NCBI RefSeq assembly: GCF_003337485.1
Contig: NZ_QPJJ01000004.1
Coordinates: 186,001-250,000, forward strand
Source of the DNA: Saliterribacillus persicus
GTDB lineage: Bacteria; Bacillota; Bacilli; Bacillales; Amphibacillaceae
Reading direction: 5' to 3'
DNA length: 64,000 bases
Shown here: piece by piece, positions 46,607-55,141 of the stretch
Numbering within the stretch: position 1 is the first letter of the stretch
Layout: each line of letters opens with the position of its first letter
Notes under the pieces: model-generated
What the model saw: only the letters and a program-made list of their open reading frames with translations
What the model was told of the DNA's origin: nothing
Databases searched by the model: none
Made by a program: the position numbers and the translations under genes

Positions 46607-47127
46607 TATTTTTGATTTATTTCCTCAAGATACTCATCTAATTTTTCAAACTGTGAACTTACACCTTCTAAAACACCCATCTCTATCAATTTCTTTAGCT
46701 CTTCTTTTGATTGAAACGTATTTTCCATTACAATTTTCGATTGACTGCCAAGATCATAAAAGTAAGCCGCTATTTCCATCCCAGGCAACGCTTGATTTAT
46801 ATCACCATTTTGATCGGAAAAATAATCATGATAGACAATCCTTTCATTCCTTACTATCTCTTGATAAACCGCCTTACCCCAAGAGATTTCCCCATACCAG
46901 TCACTTTGTTCTTGATCAATACACTCCATGCCATAGTGCCATACACCGGTTGAGGCAAAATCAAAGTGGTGATTTTTGGTCTTCCATCCTTTCGGTCCCC
47001 ACCAATTTTCCAAATGATTTGATTCTGAGAAAACTTGAAACAAAAGTTGTTTTGGCGCATTGAAAGTCCGTTCAACAATTAGTTTGTTGTTTTCGATCAC
47101 ATGCTTTTGCACATTGCTTTCACTCAT
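46606..47127 (-). CDS. SRPBCC (AHSA1-type) domain protein
   Basis: The 173-residue cytoplasmic protein has an Activator-of-Hsp90-homology/SRPBCC fold: VERTFNAPKQLLFQVFSESNHLENWWGPKGW is the family opening (split here at FQVFS), and the C-terminus ends in the long helix LLEGVSSQ-type EGVSSQFEKLDEYL. The ATG at 47127 has GGGAGGG upstream; the longer frame to 47157 does not. Such proteins bind hydrophobic ligands or are adjacent to ArsR regulators, but none is seen here. Its stop codon meets the terminator of the structured RNA on the other strand. Confidence 0.85.
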   Translation of the reverse strand: MSESNVQKHVIENNKLIVERTFNAPKQLLFQVFSESNHLENWWGPKGWKTKNHHFDFASTGVWHYGMECIDQEQSDWYGEISWGKAVYQEIVRNERIVYHDYFSDQNGDINQALPGMEIAAYFYDLGSQSKIVMENTFQSKEELKKLIEMGVLEGVSSQFEKLDEYLEEINQK

Positions 47128-47243
47128 TAAAATCCCTCCCAAACATTTATTTATCACTCATGTATATTATTTACTTTTGTATATTCGCTCTTTTATCAAA
47201 AAATCCTTCTAACTAATATAGAAGGACGGAAGTAATGCCATTA

Positions 47244-47690
47244 TTATTTTCTGCTTTTCATTTTTTCTAATATTTTATAATCTTCGCTCTTTGAAATTGG
47301 TATAGAATGCACCTTCGCAAATTCAATTAGGTCATTGTAGACGCTCTCAGGTCTGAAACCATAAATTCTCACATTTAATTTATTTTTCACCTTTATTGAG
47401 GTACCCTTTGCAGCCCAATTAACCCGCTTGAATTTCATCTGTTTGATGTTATCGGATTTTATTACTTGTTGATATATAGGTAATTTAAATAAGAGTAAAC
47501 GATATGTCAAGGAATCCTTTTTTAAAACAAGTTCAAATTTTATTAAAATCGCTACCAAGATAAAGATAGTTATACATATCTGCATGATCCACAGTTCTTT
47601 CATGTTGAAGCTTATCATAATGAATTGAAACAGCATCAATAAAAACAAAAAAATCAATGGTTTTCTATGTTTTCGGCTGTGATATATCAT
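47244..47690 (-). CDS. Two-helix membrane protein with PH-like domain, unrecognised
   Basis: The 148-residue protein has two adjacent membrane helices near the N-terminus (LIFLFLLMLFQFIMISF and ICITIFILVAILIKF). A soluble beta-rich portion follows, of the bacterial PH (YdbT/EbsA-like) type, with KSDNIKQMKFKR and a short basic C-terminus. It overlaps the previous gene by 4 nt (ATGA), so the two are coupled. Function is unknown; they may form one membrane complex. Confidence 0.7.
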   Translation of the reverse strand: MIYHSRKHRKPLIFLFLLMLFQFIMISFNMKELWIMQICITIFILVAILIKFELVLKKDSLTYRLLLFKLPIYQQVIKSDNIKQMKFKRVNWAAKGTSIKVKNKLNVRIYGFRPESVYNDLIEFAKVHSIPISKSEDYKILEKMKSRK

Positions 47691-48121
47691 CTAGGCATCA
47701 TCCAAAAAAAATCAGTCAAAATCATAGAAGAGAAAAAGAGTATGATAAATATTAATTGACTTATCGTGAAAATATAATCTCTTCTATTCTCAGCAAATTT
47801 CCATTCCATATAAGCACGAGCTCCTTCCAGTACTACAACAAACACGATCATAACAAACCAAATTTCTAGATACCACTTAACATTTCTAAAATCTACACTT
47901 ACCTTATACGTGTACGATAGCAGTAATAAAAACATAAAAGTAATACGAATCGCCCAATCGATGATCTTATGTTGTTTATTTATGTGATTATAAGAAAATA
48001 ATTTCTTTTTCTCTACTTTTAGCCAGTGCCGCATAACATTATTATACATATATAACAATATTCCGAAACTGACAAGAACGAAGCCCGCTTTCCACAGCAA
48101 TTCTGAATCAATATAGAACAA
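47687..48121 (-). CDS. DUF4181-like membrane protein
   Basis: The 144-residue protein has four membrane helices with basic loops. The frame opens at 48142, but a textbook AGAGGTGAT lies just before a TTG at 48121, giving a start as LFYIDSEL. The loop LFSYNHINKQHKIIDW resembles the DUF4181 family of Bacillus membrane proteins, recalled rather than searched. It overlaps the PH-like membrane protein gene by 4 nt and follows a 28-codon peptide gene 55 nt upstream. Confidence 0.68.
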   Translation of the reverse strand: MFYIDSELLWKAGFVLVSFGILLYMYNNVMRHWLKVEKKKLFSYNHINKQHKIIDWAIRITFMFLLLLSYTYKVSVDFRNVKWYLEIWFVMIVFVVVLEGARAYMEWKFAENRRDYIFTISQLIFIILFFSSMILTDFFWMMPR

Positions 48122-48176
48122 AGGATCACCTCTTCTCATCATTTATCAAATTTAATTTTTTCCATACACTAGCGTC

Positions 48177-48263
48177 TTATTTCTCTCGCTTTAAACTAAC
48201 AAATATTAGAAATGAGATAAGGACAAAGAATACTACACCAACACCCAGCAAAAGATTCAACAC
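48177..48263 (-). CDS. 28-residue single-helix membrane peptide
   Basis: AGGAGGC, 7 nt before a GTG at 48263, opens a 28-codon frame ending in TAA. The peptide is nearly all one hydrophobic helix (LLLGVGVVFFVLISFLIFV), with a basic tail SLKREK. It is too short for routine gene calling. It lies about 30 nt after the flotillin-operon terminator and 55 nt before the DUF4181-like gene, so it may be first in that small membrane-protein operon. The strong ribosome site makes it credible. No family is recognised. Confidence 0.6.
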   Translation of the reverse strand: MLNLLLGVGVVFFVLISFLIFVSLKREK

Positions 48264-48291
48264 TAAAAACGCCTCCTGAAGTATAAAAAAG

Positions 48292-48330
48292 AAATCGCAT
48301 AACGTCCGACTAGCAAACGTTATGCGATTC
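48292..48330 (-). terminator. Terminator of the yuaF-floT operon
   Basis: A stem GAATCGCATAACGT/ACGTTATGCGATTT with an 11-base loop is followed on the minus strand by CTTTTTTAT. It lies 63 nt after the floT stop. Confidence 0.9.
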
Positions 48331-48392
48331 TTAGAACCCATAAAGGCTTTCATTTAGATTGCTATGGTGCGCTAATCATTTAAGATGTAGTG

Positions 48393-49847
48393 TTAGTTTT
48401 GTTGATTTTCTGTAAGCTCCGTATTTTCAGTAGCAGATGCTAACCCTTCCTTAATCTTCGCTTCATTCTTTGAAGCTACTTTATCTAGCATCCCTTTTAA
48501 ATCGACACCTGAGACGTCCTGCAGTGTTTCAGGTAACTGACTCATTAATTTTGTTACATAACTACTCATGCGCGTTGCTCCGTCACCATCGCCATTTCCT
48601 GTATCCACAACAGTTACTTTATCAATCGCACGAACTGGATCTGCAATTTTACCAGCAAACTCTGGTAACATCTTAATGATCATCTCAAGGATAGCCGCTT
48701 CTCCGTATTTCTCCATTGCTTCCGCAATTTTTTCTTTTGCTGCCGCTTCAGCTAGACCTTTTTGACGAATGGCATCTGCTTCTGCCTCACCATCTAAGCG
48801 AATCTGAGCCGCCTCTGCCTCAGCTTGTTTGACACGCGTTACTTTATCCCCTTCTGCTTTTTGTTCTGTTGCATAACGCTCTGCTTCTGCTTTTTTAGAA
48901 ATTTCCGCTTCATATTGCTTTTGTTTACGCAGAACTTCCTTTTCATCAATTTCAATTTGCTTATTCTTTTCTACCAGTTGAATTTGCATTTCTTCTTCTT
49001 TTACCTGTTGCTCAGATTTTGCCCCTTGGAGCTTATAGGCCATGTCGGCTTCCGCTTTAGCTGTATCTTGCTCACGCTTATATGTGGCAACTTTTAATTC
49101 TTTCTCCTTGGTTGACTCTGCAATTTGCGTTTCACTTAATAACTCAGCGCCCTTTCCTTCACGTTCTGCTTCTGCCTTTTTAATTCTGGAATCACGCATC
49201 GCATTAGCTTCAGCAATTTGGGCATCTCTTTTTACTTCTGCAATCCGCGGTTTACCTAATGCTTCTAAATAGCCATTTTCATCCTGGACATCTTTTATGG
49301 TAAACGATACAATTTGAAGCCCCATTTTCTTCAAATCAACTGCAGCTTGTGTTTGGACTTCTTGTGCAAATCGTTCACGATTTTTATATATTTCTTCTAC
49401 AGTCATCGTGCCTAATATGGCTCTTAAATGGCCTTCTAAAACCTCTTGTGCTTCTTTTCGCAGCTCAGAGTTATCCTTCCCTAAAAATTGTTCACCTGCA
49501 GTAGCAATTCCTTCTGTAGTACTTTGCACCTTAATGATAGCCGTACCATCAGCCATGACAGGCACACCATTTTCGGTATAAACATTCGGTGTAGAAATAT
49601 CTAAGCTGTGAGATCTTAAGCTAATGTTCTCTTTTTGTTGAAAAATAGGTAGTATAAATGCCCCGCCACCTCGCACAATTTTTATCCCGGAGCCATCATC
49701 TACCTTATGTACATTTTTACTTCCTAAAAAACTACCCGTTACGATCATAGCGTCATCTGCACCAACCGTTTTATAGCGAGCTGCAAATAAAATAGCAAAT
49801 GCTAGAATAACAGCTACAATCACACCAACCACAATTAAAATATCCAT
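48393..49847 (-). CDS. floT: Flotillin FloT (YuaG), membrane microdomain scaffold
   Basis: The 484-residue protein has an N-terminal membrane hairpin (ILIVVGVIVAVILAFAILFA), an SPFH/Band 7 domain (about 30-190) and a long Glu-Ala-rich flotillin coiled coil (about 200-380; AEREGKGAELLSETQIAEST). A Gly/Asp-rich C-terminal tail follows. Length and layout agree with B. subtilis FloT, which marks functional membrane microdomains. It is co-transcribed with the NfeD-type partner 18 nt upstream, behind a SigW-like promoter, as in B. subtilis. Confidence 0.95.
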   Translation of the reverse strand: MDILIVVGVIVAVILAFAILFAARYKTVGADDAMIVTGSFLGSKNVHKVDDGSGIKIVRGGGAFILPIFQQKENISLRSHSLDISTPNVYTENGVPVMADGTAIIKVQSTTEGIATAGEQFLGKDNSELRKEAQEVLEGHLRAILGTMTVEEIYKNRERFAQEVQTQAAVDLKKMGLQIVSFTIKDVQDENGYLEALGKPRIAEVKRDAQIAEANAMRDSRIKKAEAEREGKGAELLSETQIAESTKEKELKVATYKREQDTAKAEADMAYKLQGAKSEQQVKEEEMQIQLVEKNKQIEIDEKEVLRKQKQYEAEISKKAEAERYATEQKAEGDKVTRVKQAEAEAAQIRLDGEAEADAIRQKGLAEAAAKEKIAEAMEKYGEAAILEMIIKMLPEFAGKIADPVRAIDKVTVVDTGNGDGDGATRMSSYVTKLMSQLPETLQDVSGVDLKGMLDKVASKNEAKIKEGLASATENTELTENQQN

Positions 49848-49865
49848 GTGTACCCTCCTCCAAAA

Positions 49866-50390
49866 TTATAAGTCGATTAATTCAGAAACATACAGAAGCT
49901 GATCTTTAACCTCTACCACTACAACTCTTGTTCCTTGTTTAATTTCCTTTTGATCAAAGCTAAGAGCTGTCTCATTGCGACTTCCATTTGTGGAACTAAT
50001 AAAAACTTCTCCCATCCCATTAGCAGGAATGGTGGTAATTACCTCTCCAACCTTTCCTTCTAGATCATTTACTGAAATAGAAGTAGAAGATTCTGCATTA
50101 GACATCGGAATAACTAGAAAAAAATAAATCAAAACATATGCGCCAATACCAAATAATACACTAATTAACAATACATAAATTGTATTTAAAGATGTGTATT
50201 TTGTTAGTATGACACCAGCACCACCTACGACCGACAACGTTCCAAATAATAATAACGGATTCAATAATTCCCCGATACCATCAAATATACTGTCTAATAA
50301 TCCATCTAACACATTTCCAAGAAGTAAAGAAATAATTGCAAACCCAAGACTCCCCCACAGTAACCACCAATAAATATCAACTATTCCAAT
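49866..50390 (-). CDS. yuaF: NfeD-family membrane protein YuaF, partner of FloT
   Basis: The conserved frame continues upstream of a GTG at 50312 to an ATT at 50390. That ATT is 9 nt after AAGGGAG and is preceded by an in-frame TGA at 50397-50399. Starting there gives 174 residues, which I recall as the length of B. subtilis YuaF, and adds an expected membrane helix (WWLLWGSLGFAIISLLLG). Further helices are at about 45-65 and 70-95, and a C-terminal OB-fold NfeD domain ends the protein (EGKVGEVITTIPANGMGEVF). No ATG, GTG or TTG fits the extension, so a rare AUU start or a shorter GTG form must be considered. Confidence 0.85.
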   Translation of the reverse strand: MGIVDIYWWLLWGSLGFAIISLLLGNVLDGLLDSIFDGIGELLNPLLLFGTLSVVGGAGVILTKYTSLNTIYVLLISVLFGIGAYVLIYFFLVIPMSNAESSTSISVNDLEGKVGEVITTIPANGMGEVFISSTNGSRNETALSFDQKEIKQGTRVVVVEVKDQLLYVSELIDL

Positions 50391-50429
50391 ATAAGCTCAC
50401 TCCCTTCTTAAATGGTCTCTCATGATGTA

Positions 50430-50456
50430 TACGTAAGAAATAGATAAAAAGTTCCC
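50430..50456 (-). promoter_or_regulatory. SigW-type promoter of yuaF-floT
   Basis: On the minus strand GGGAAC (50456-50451) and CGTA (50433-50430) are 17 nt apart, close to the SigW consensus TGAAAC-N16/17-CGTA. B. subtilis yuaF-floT is a known SigW operon. The predicted start of transcription, near 50423, lies about 33 nt before the ATT codon. Confidence 0.7.
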
Positions 50457-50541
50457 AAATTTATGTATTAAGTGATAATTACTTCCTAATTTAGCTATGT
50501 TCTCCTATATACAAACTTAAATTCAAAAAATGTTTAGAAAA

Positions 50542-50584
50542 AAATAGAGAGAGAAAAAGTAATGAACTTTTCCTCTCTCTATTT
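50542..50584 (-). terminator. Terminator of the yqcI-like gene
   Basis: A stem AAATAGAGAGAG.AAAAG/CTTTT.CTCTCTCTATTT is followed on the minus strand by TTTT. It begins 26 nt past the YqcI-family stop. Confidence 0.85.
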
Positions 50585-50609
50585 AATATTTTTAATTAGG
50601 TTACAACTT

Positions 50610-51347
50610 CTAAGACATGTTTTTATGATGGAAAGGGCATTTACCCTCGATAGGTTTGATGTCATCTCCGATAAAGGATTGTTTCCATTCATTATGATCC
50701 GGATCCCCAAAATGACTGATATCTGGATGCTTAGGTAAGCCATCCCACTTCTCAACCCTAGCCCTTACCTTTTCCCGGGACATAATACCGCCCTTTTCCG
50801 TTCCTTCTAAACCTTGGAAAATAGCACGTGGTTGGAAACCTAAGATCAAGCTATTTCCTAAATCTCTTGTTTTCCTCTGCTTATATGCAGGGGCATTTCC
50901 GAATGCAAAGATAGGTTCACCAGCAAAATGAAAATCCCATAAATGATGTTCCGGGTCCTTCGGCGCTTGTTCCGGCCAATCAAATCGATCATGCTCATGG
51001 AGATATTGCAAGATCTCCCAAAAGTAGGAACGATAATACTCAATTGATTTCTCTGTGCTTTCTGGTTCCACAAAAATGAAAAGGCCATGTCTTATTTTAT
51101 TTTCTTCTGTAAATAAACTTAAAAAACTTTCCACTGCATCAGGTAAATGCGCCCAATTATCCTGTGTTATATAGGAGTAGCGAAGTTCTCCCCTCCGTTG
51201 ACCAGTTCTTCCAAAAAAACAAGGAAAAGTCGGATCTGTAACAATTTCACTAAACGTTTTATATTCATCTATAAGCCAGTTTGGCAATACTTCGGACTGT
51301 TCAAAATCATCCTTAGTAAGTAAATAGGGACTATTTTTTATTAACAT
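50610..51347 (-). CDS. YqcI/YcgG family protein
   Basis: The 245-residue cytoplasmic protein has the family features PCFFGRTGQRRGELRYSYI near residue 42, FVEPESTEKSIEYYRSYFW, HFAGEPIFAFGNAPAYKQRK and a C-terminal CPFHHKN. The conserved Cys/His tail suggests a metal or haem-linked function, but none is established; some relatives sit in oxygenase-like annotations. AAGGAGAT precedes the ATG. It is a single gene with its own terminator. Confidence 0.85.
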   Translation of the reverse strand: MLIKNSPYLLTKDDFEQSEVLPNWLIDEYKTFSEIVTDPTFPCFFGRTGQRRGELRYSYITQDNWAHLPDAVESFLSLFTEENKIRHGLFIFVEPESTEKSIEYYRSYFWEILQYLHEHDRFDWPEQAPKDPEHHLWDFHFAGEPIFAFGNAPAYKQRKTRDLGNSLILGFQPRAIFQGLEGTEKGGIMSREKVRARVEKWDGLPKHPDISHFGDPDHNEWKQSFIGDDIKPIEGKCPFHHKNMS

Positions 51348-51476
51348 CTTGCATCTCCTTCTATCTTTGTTTCATCAATATAATCATAAATTGACGTTAA
51401 CTTCCAATTCCCGAACCCCATAGATTGTAAACTATTTTCACCTATACTTCCCTACTGATATATTTATCCTATCCAT

Positions 51477-51516
51477 AAAAAAGAACCAAGTTCTGCAAAT
51501 AATTCACAGAACTTGA
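51477..51516 (-). terminator. Terminator of the second CUT1 importer operon
   Basis: A stem CAAGTTCTG/CAGAACTTG with an 11-base loop is followed on the minus strand by GTTCTTTTTT. Confidence 0.85.
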
Positions 51517-51549
51517 TCCCATATATCTTTACTTATTTTAAAGTTATTT

Positions 51550-52368
51550 TTATTTCACTGCTCCATCTGTTACACCTTTAATAATATGTTTTTGTGCAAA
51601 GAAGTAAACGATGATAACAGGAACAATCGCAATCGTTAGTCCCGCTAACGCTAAGTGCCATTGCTTGGTATATTGTCCAAAGAAAAAGAACATTTTAAGC
51701 GGGATTGTCGCTGTTTCTTGACTCAGAACAAGTGATGGTAGTAAATAATCATTCCAGATCCAGATAACATTTAAAATCATTACCGTGACAGAAATTGGCT
51801 TTAGCATCGGAAACACAATTCTCCAAAATATCTGCCATTTATTTGCACCATCGATGGTGGCAGCTTCATCTAAGGAAACTGGTATGCTAGCCATTGCACC
51901 GTGGTACAAGAAAATAGAAAGACTAGAACCAAAACCTAGATACATAAAAATTAACCCTGCTGGATTTAACATCTCTACTTGACCGAATAATGAAATAAGT
52001 GGAATCATTACCGATTGAAATGGGATCAACATCGCAGCAACAAACACCATAAAAATACCTGAGCTTAATTTACTTTTATTCCTCGCTAAAGCATAGCCAG
52101 CCATTGAGGAAAAAATAATGATAAGCGCTAAACTCCCTACAGAAATAAAGAGAGAGTAGAAAAAGGAGCGAATAAAATCCAGATCAATAAAGGCTTGCTT
52201 GAAGTTCTCAAATGTTCCTTCTTCTGGCAGACCCAAAATATCAGAAAAGATTCCCTTTTTTGTTTTAAAGGCATTTACAACCATAAGATAGAATGGTGTT
52301 AACCATAAGATAGCAAGAATAAGACCAGAAATCTCGATGAGTAATTTATTACGTTTTTTATTCTGCAT
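51550..52368 (-). CDS. CUT1 sugar ABC transporter permease (MalG-like)
   Basis: The 272-residue permease has six helices and EAA loop ASIPVSLDEAATIDGANKWQ, and ends AQKHIIKGVTDGAVK like MalG subunits. Its ATG overlaps the stop of the preceding permease (TAATG). With the adjacent permease and binding lipoprotein it forms a complete importer except for the ATPase, which is probably a shared MsmX-type subunit encoded elsewhere. The sugar is not identifiable; no glycosidase gene is linked. Confidence 0.92.
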   Translation of the reverse strand: MQNKKRNKLLIEISGLILAILWLTPFYLMVVNAFKTKKGIFSDILGLPEEGTFENFKQAFIDLDFIRSFFYSLFISVGSLALIIIFSSMAGYALARNKSKLSSGIFMVFVAAMLIPFQSVMIPLISLFGQVEMLNPAGLIFMYLGFGSSLSIFLYHGAMASIPVSLDEAATIDGANKWQIFWRIVFPMLKPISVTVMILNVIWIWNDYLLPSLVLSQETATIPLKMFFFFGQYTKQWHLALAGLTIAIVPVIIVYFFAQKHIIKGVTDGAVK

Positions 52369-53228
52369 TATAGGTCAACCTCCCGCTTCTTATTATAATA
52401 GACTTGCGTTAAAGCAACCGCCGCTACTAAAATAAAAAAGATAACAGCTTTCGATTGAGCATAGGCCATTTCATAATCACTAAATGCTGTATTATAAATT
52501 TCCATTGCAAGCATCTGTGTAGAACCAAATGGTCCTCCATTCGTAAGCGCTAAGTTTTGATCGTACAGTTTAAACGCATTCGAAAGTGTTAAAAATAAAC
52601 TAATAGTAAAAGCTGGCGCAACTAATGGAAACTTCACCTTCCAAAAACGTTGAAAAGCACTTGCTCCATCAATTTCTGCAGCCTCTAACAATTCTTGTGG
52701 AACACTTTGTAAATAAGCGATGTAAATAATCATAATATAGCCAGCGTATTGCCATACATTTAAAATAACTAATCCCCAGAAGCCTGTCTCCGTGGTAGAC
52801 AACCAGCCCTGTAAAGCCTCAATGCCTAAGGCATCACCAATAGCTGAAAATGCACTTACAAAGATAAACTGCCAAATGAATCCTAGAATCAATCCACCGA
52901 TTAAATTAGGCATAAAAAAGACAGTTCTTAATAGATTGTTAGATTTAATTTTTTGCGTCACCATTAATGCGAGACTAAGACCAAGTATATTCACTAGGAT
53001 AATAGACACTACAGCAAATAATACAGTGAACACAATAGCATCAAGAAACTCAGCATCCTGAAATACTTCTACATAATTTGCTAAGCCAATAAATTTAGAT
53101 GCGGTTAGACCATTCCAATCTGTAAAGGAATATATAAAACCGTAAATAAACGGAAAAAAGACGACTAAGGTAAGCGCAAGTAAAGCAGGCGCTAAAAATA
53201 GCCAAAATGATAGATTCCTGTTATTCAT
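52368..53228 (-). CDS. CUT1 sugar ABC transporter permease (MalF-like)
   Basis: This 286-residue permease has six helices. The EAA loop is SVPQELLEAAEIDGASAFQRF and the terminal loop has LTNGGPFGSTQ, typical of the MalF type. GAGGTG precedes the ATG. It lies between the hairpin after the binding-protein gene and the coupled second permease. Confidence 0.92.
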   Translation of the reverse strand: MNNRNLSFWLFLAPALLALTLVVFFPFIYGFIYSFTDWNGLTASKFIGLANYVEVFQDAEFLDAIVFTVLFAVVSIILVNILGLSLALMVTQKIKSNNLLRTVFFMPNLIGGLILGFIWQFIFVSAFSAIGDALGIEALQGWLSTTETGFWGLVILNVWQYAGYIMIIYIAYLQSVPQELLEAAEIDGASAFQRFWKVKFPLVAPAFTISLFLTLSNAFKLYDQNLALTNGGPFGSTQMLAMEIYNTAFSDYEMAYAQSKAVIFFILVAAVALTQVYYNKKREVDL

Positions 53229-53271
53229 TTAAAAGCACCTCCATCTTCTGTTGTTTTCCTGTTGAATTAAA

Positions 53272-53311
53272 TGCAGCCAACAAAACAAAATAAGAATTTT
53301 TGTTGGCTGCA
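53272..53311 (-). terminator. Hairpin between binding-protein and permease genes
   Basis: A perfect 14-bp stem (TGCAGCCAACAAAA and complement) with a 12-base loop starts 10 nt past the binding-protein stop. It lacks a long T tract on the minus strand. It probably protects the upstream mRNA or terminates only partly. Confidence 0.65.
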
Positions 53312-53320
53312 ACGTTTAAT

Positions 53321-54643
53321 TTATTGTCGTGATTTTTCCCATTCTGATTCTGCAGTATCTAGAACTTCTTGCCATTCTATGTCATCTACTAAATAGCGTT
53401 GCATATTGGCACCCATCACATCTTCATTCCATCCAACCGGATTAGCCATAAATGTCCATCCAATTGTTTTTCCTTCAGATGCATAATTGTATACTGCTTG
53501 AGATAATGGATCAGCGATTTTATCAGCATCGTATCCTTCATATGCAGGAATAAATTTAAATTCATTTAATACAAATTCTTTACCCGCATCTGATGTATAC
53601 ATCCAGTCTAAGAAATCTTTAGCTGCTTGCTGTTGTTCTTCAGAACTGTTTTTATTTACTACCCAGTACTGTGGAACACCTACTGGTAAAGAATCACTTT
53701 TCTCTCCTTCAAACGGCATAGGAATCATGCCAATATTATCTTGAGCAAATTCCGCATCCATTTGTTCTACTGTTGGATAGATCCAATTTCCTTGTTGAAT
53801 CATTGCTACTTTTCCAAGTGAAAAGAGTTGCTCTACTTGCATGGAATAATCCAAACTCAAAACTGGTTGGACAGAATATTGATTTTGTAAATCTAGCATT
53901 CTCTTCATTTGGTCCCCATATTCAAAATCGATACTTGGTGCTTCATATGCGGTCATAATGTCACTATTAAATTCTGGTGCAATGTAATGGTTAGCTAAAT
54001 GATTTCCCATTACCCATAACTCTTTTGCTGGTAAAGCCATTGCTGCATCTAGTCCTAATTCTTCCTTTTGACTATCAATAGTAGCTAACGCTTCTTCTAA
54101 ATCTTCGAAGGTTGTTAATTCTTCAGGGTTAATGCCTGCTTGCTCTAAAATTTCTTTGTTATAAATTAATCCATATCCTTCTTGTGCGAATGGTAGGCCC
54201 CATACTTTTCCATCTTCTTCAATTCCATTTAATGTTCCATCTAAAGCTAAAGAAGCCGCTTCTGTATCTGATACATCTGCTAAGTATTCTTCATATTCTT
54301 CAACATCGGTAGGTCCACCAATATTGAAAATAACTGGCTCATTACCAGATGCCATTTGTGATTTCAAGGAAGCGGCGTAGTCATTTCCTCCACCAACGGT
54401 TTGCACGCTCATGTTAACATCGGGATTTTCCTCTTCATACATTGCAATAATTTCCTCGAATTGTTCCTTAAACTCTACCTTAAACTGAAAAATATCTACT
54501 GCTACTTCTTCTTGTGAGCCTCCTGCGTTTTCTGTTCCACTTGTTTCTTCTGTATCATCTGAATCTCCACAAGCAACCATCAACATCACTGCTAACAGAG
54601 CAAAGACTAAAAAGAGTTTTGATTTCATTTTTCCATGTAACAT
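53321..54643 (-). CDS. Sugar-binding lipoprotein of a CUT1 importer
   Basis: The 440-residue extracellular binding lipoprotein has a signal peptide ending LMVAC (Cys25), an acidic linker and a family 1 solute-binding fold (VAVDIFQFKVEFKEQFEEII, WGLPFAQEGYGLIYNKEI, MIQQGNWIYPTVEQM). It is first in the operon. Three LacI-type or cre-like sites lie in the 320 bases upstream. The ligand is unknown; relatives bind di- and oligosaccharides or N-acetylglucosamine derivatives. Confidence 0.88.
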   Translation of the reverse strand: MLHGKMKSKLFLVFALLAVMLMVACGDSDDTEETSGTENAGGSQEEVAVDIFQFKVEFKEQFEEIIAMYEEENPDVNMSVQTVGGGNDYAASLKSQMASGNEPVIFNIGGPTDVEEYEEYLADVSDTEAASLALDGTLNGIEEDGKVWGLPFAQEGYGLIYNKEILEQAGINPEELTTFEDLEEALATIDSQKEELGLDAAMALPAKELWVMGNHLANHYIAPEFNSDIMTAYEAPSIDFEYGDQMKRMLDLQNQYSVQPVLSLDYSMQVEQLFSLGKVAMIQQGNWIYPTVEQMDAEFAQDNIGMIPMPFEGEKSDSLPVGVPQYWVVNKNSSEEQQQAAKDFLDWMYTSDAGKEFVLNEFKFIPAYEGYDADKIADPLSQAVYNYASEGKTIGWTFMANPVGWNEDVMGANMQRYLVDDIEWQEVLDTAESEWEKSRQ

Positions 54644-54669
54644 TTACATTCCTCCACTAATTGTATTTT

Positions 54670-54685
54670 GCGAAATCGTTTGCGC
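54670..54685. promoter_or_regulatory. LacI-type operator or cre site next to the binding-protein gene
   Basis: GCGAAATCGTTTGCGC is a near-palindrome with the central CG and flanking A/T typical of LacI/GalR operators. It lies 26 nt upstream of the binding-protein ATG. Confidence 0.6.
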
Positions 54686-54781
54686 TTTGAATTAAAAAAA
54701 TATACTGCCATAACAAAGTACAGACAATTTCAATAATCCCTATAAATTACAAGACTATAACCTTATCTCATTCACACATAA

Positions 54782-54797
54782 GAGAAATCGTTTGCAT
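54782..54797. promoter_or_regulatory. LacI-type operator or cre site, second copy
   Basis: GAGAAATCGTTTGCAT shares the core GAAATCGTTTGC with the site at 54670 and fits the cre pattern except at its first base. Confidence 0.6.
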
Positions 54798-54931
54798 GAA
54801 TTGATTAAATGTTACCACATATATTCTAATTGAACAAGTCCTAATTAGAAAAATAAAAGCGTTACCATTGCTTATTTATCAATGGTTAATAAATTGATTA
54901 TGCAAGCGCCAATCTAGCTTGGTTTATTTTA

Positions 54932-54946
54932 GACAAACGTTTGCAT
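54932..54946. promoter_or_regulatory. LacI-type operator, third copy
   Basis: GACAAACGTTTGCAT contains the perfect palindrome CAAACGTTTG. It lies about 290 nt upstream of the binding-protein start, a distance that would allow looping between sites. Confidence 0.6.
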
Positions 54947-55057
54947 AAAATTTAATGACGATTTGTCTTCTCTCTTTTGCTACATTAAAGCTAAGTAAAA
55001 GCTTACGCATGATCGATTAATGTTTAATTAACATACTTGTTTAATAAATCTCCATAA
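54947..55057. other. Rest of the upstream region of the CUT1 importer
   Basis: The 54644-55057 stretch holds the three operators listed, A/T-rich promoter sequence and no credible gene. No regulator gene of the LacI family is present on either side. Confidence 0.5.
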
Positions 55058-55110
55058 AAAAACTGCATCACAATTATTAGCCCTTAAACCTAATAATTAC
55101 GATACAGTTT
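55058..55110. terminator. Long bidirectional hairpin terminator
   Basis: A stem of more than 18 bp (AAACTG.ATC...AATTATTA paired with TAATAATT...GAT.CAGTTT) carries an 11-base loop and A/T tracts on both sides. It lies 32 nt past the stop of the small charged protein gene. Confidence 0.85.
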
Positions 55111-55141
55111 ATGCTCTCATGCTTTTACTAGAACAAAGAAA

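Noticed and set aside
46578-47063. 161-codon open frame on the plus strand
   Set aside because: It lies antisense to the SRPBCC gene and starts inside the terminator hairpin of the structured RNA; it is a shadow frame.
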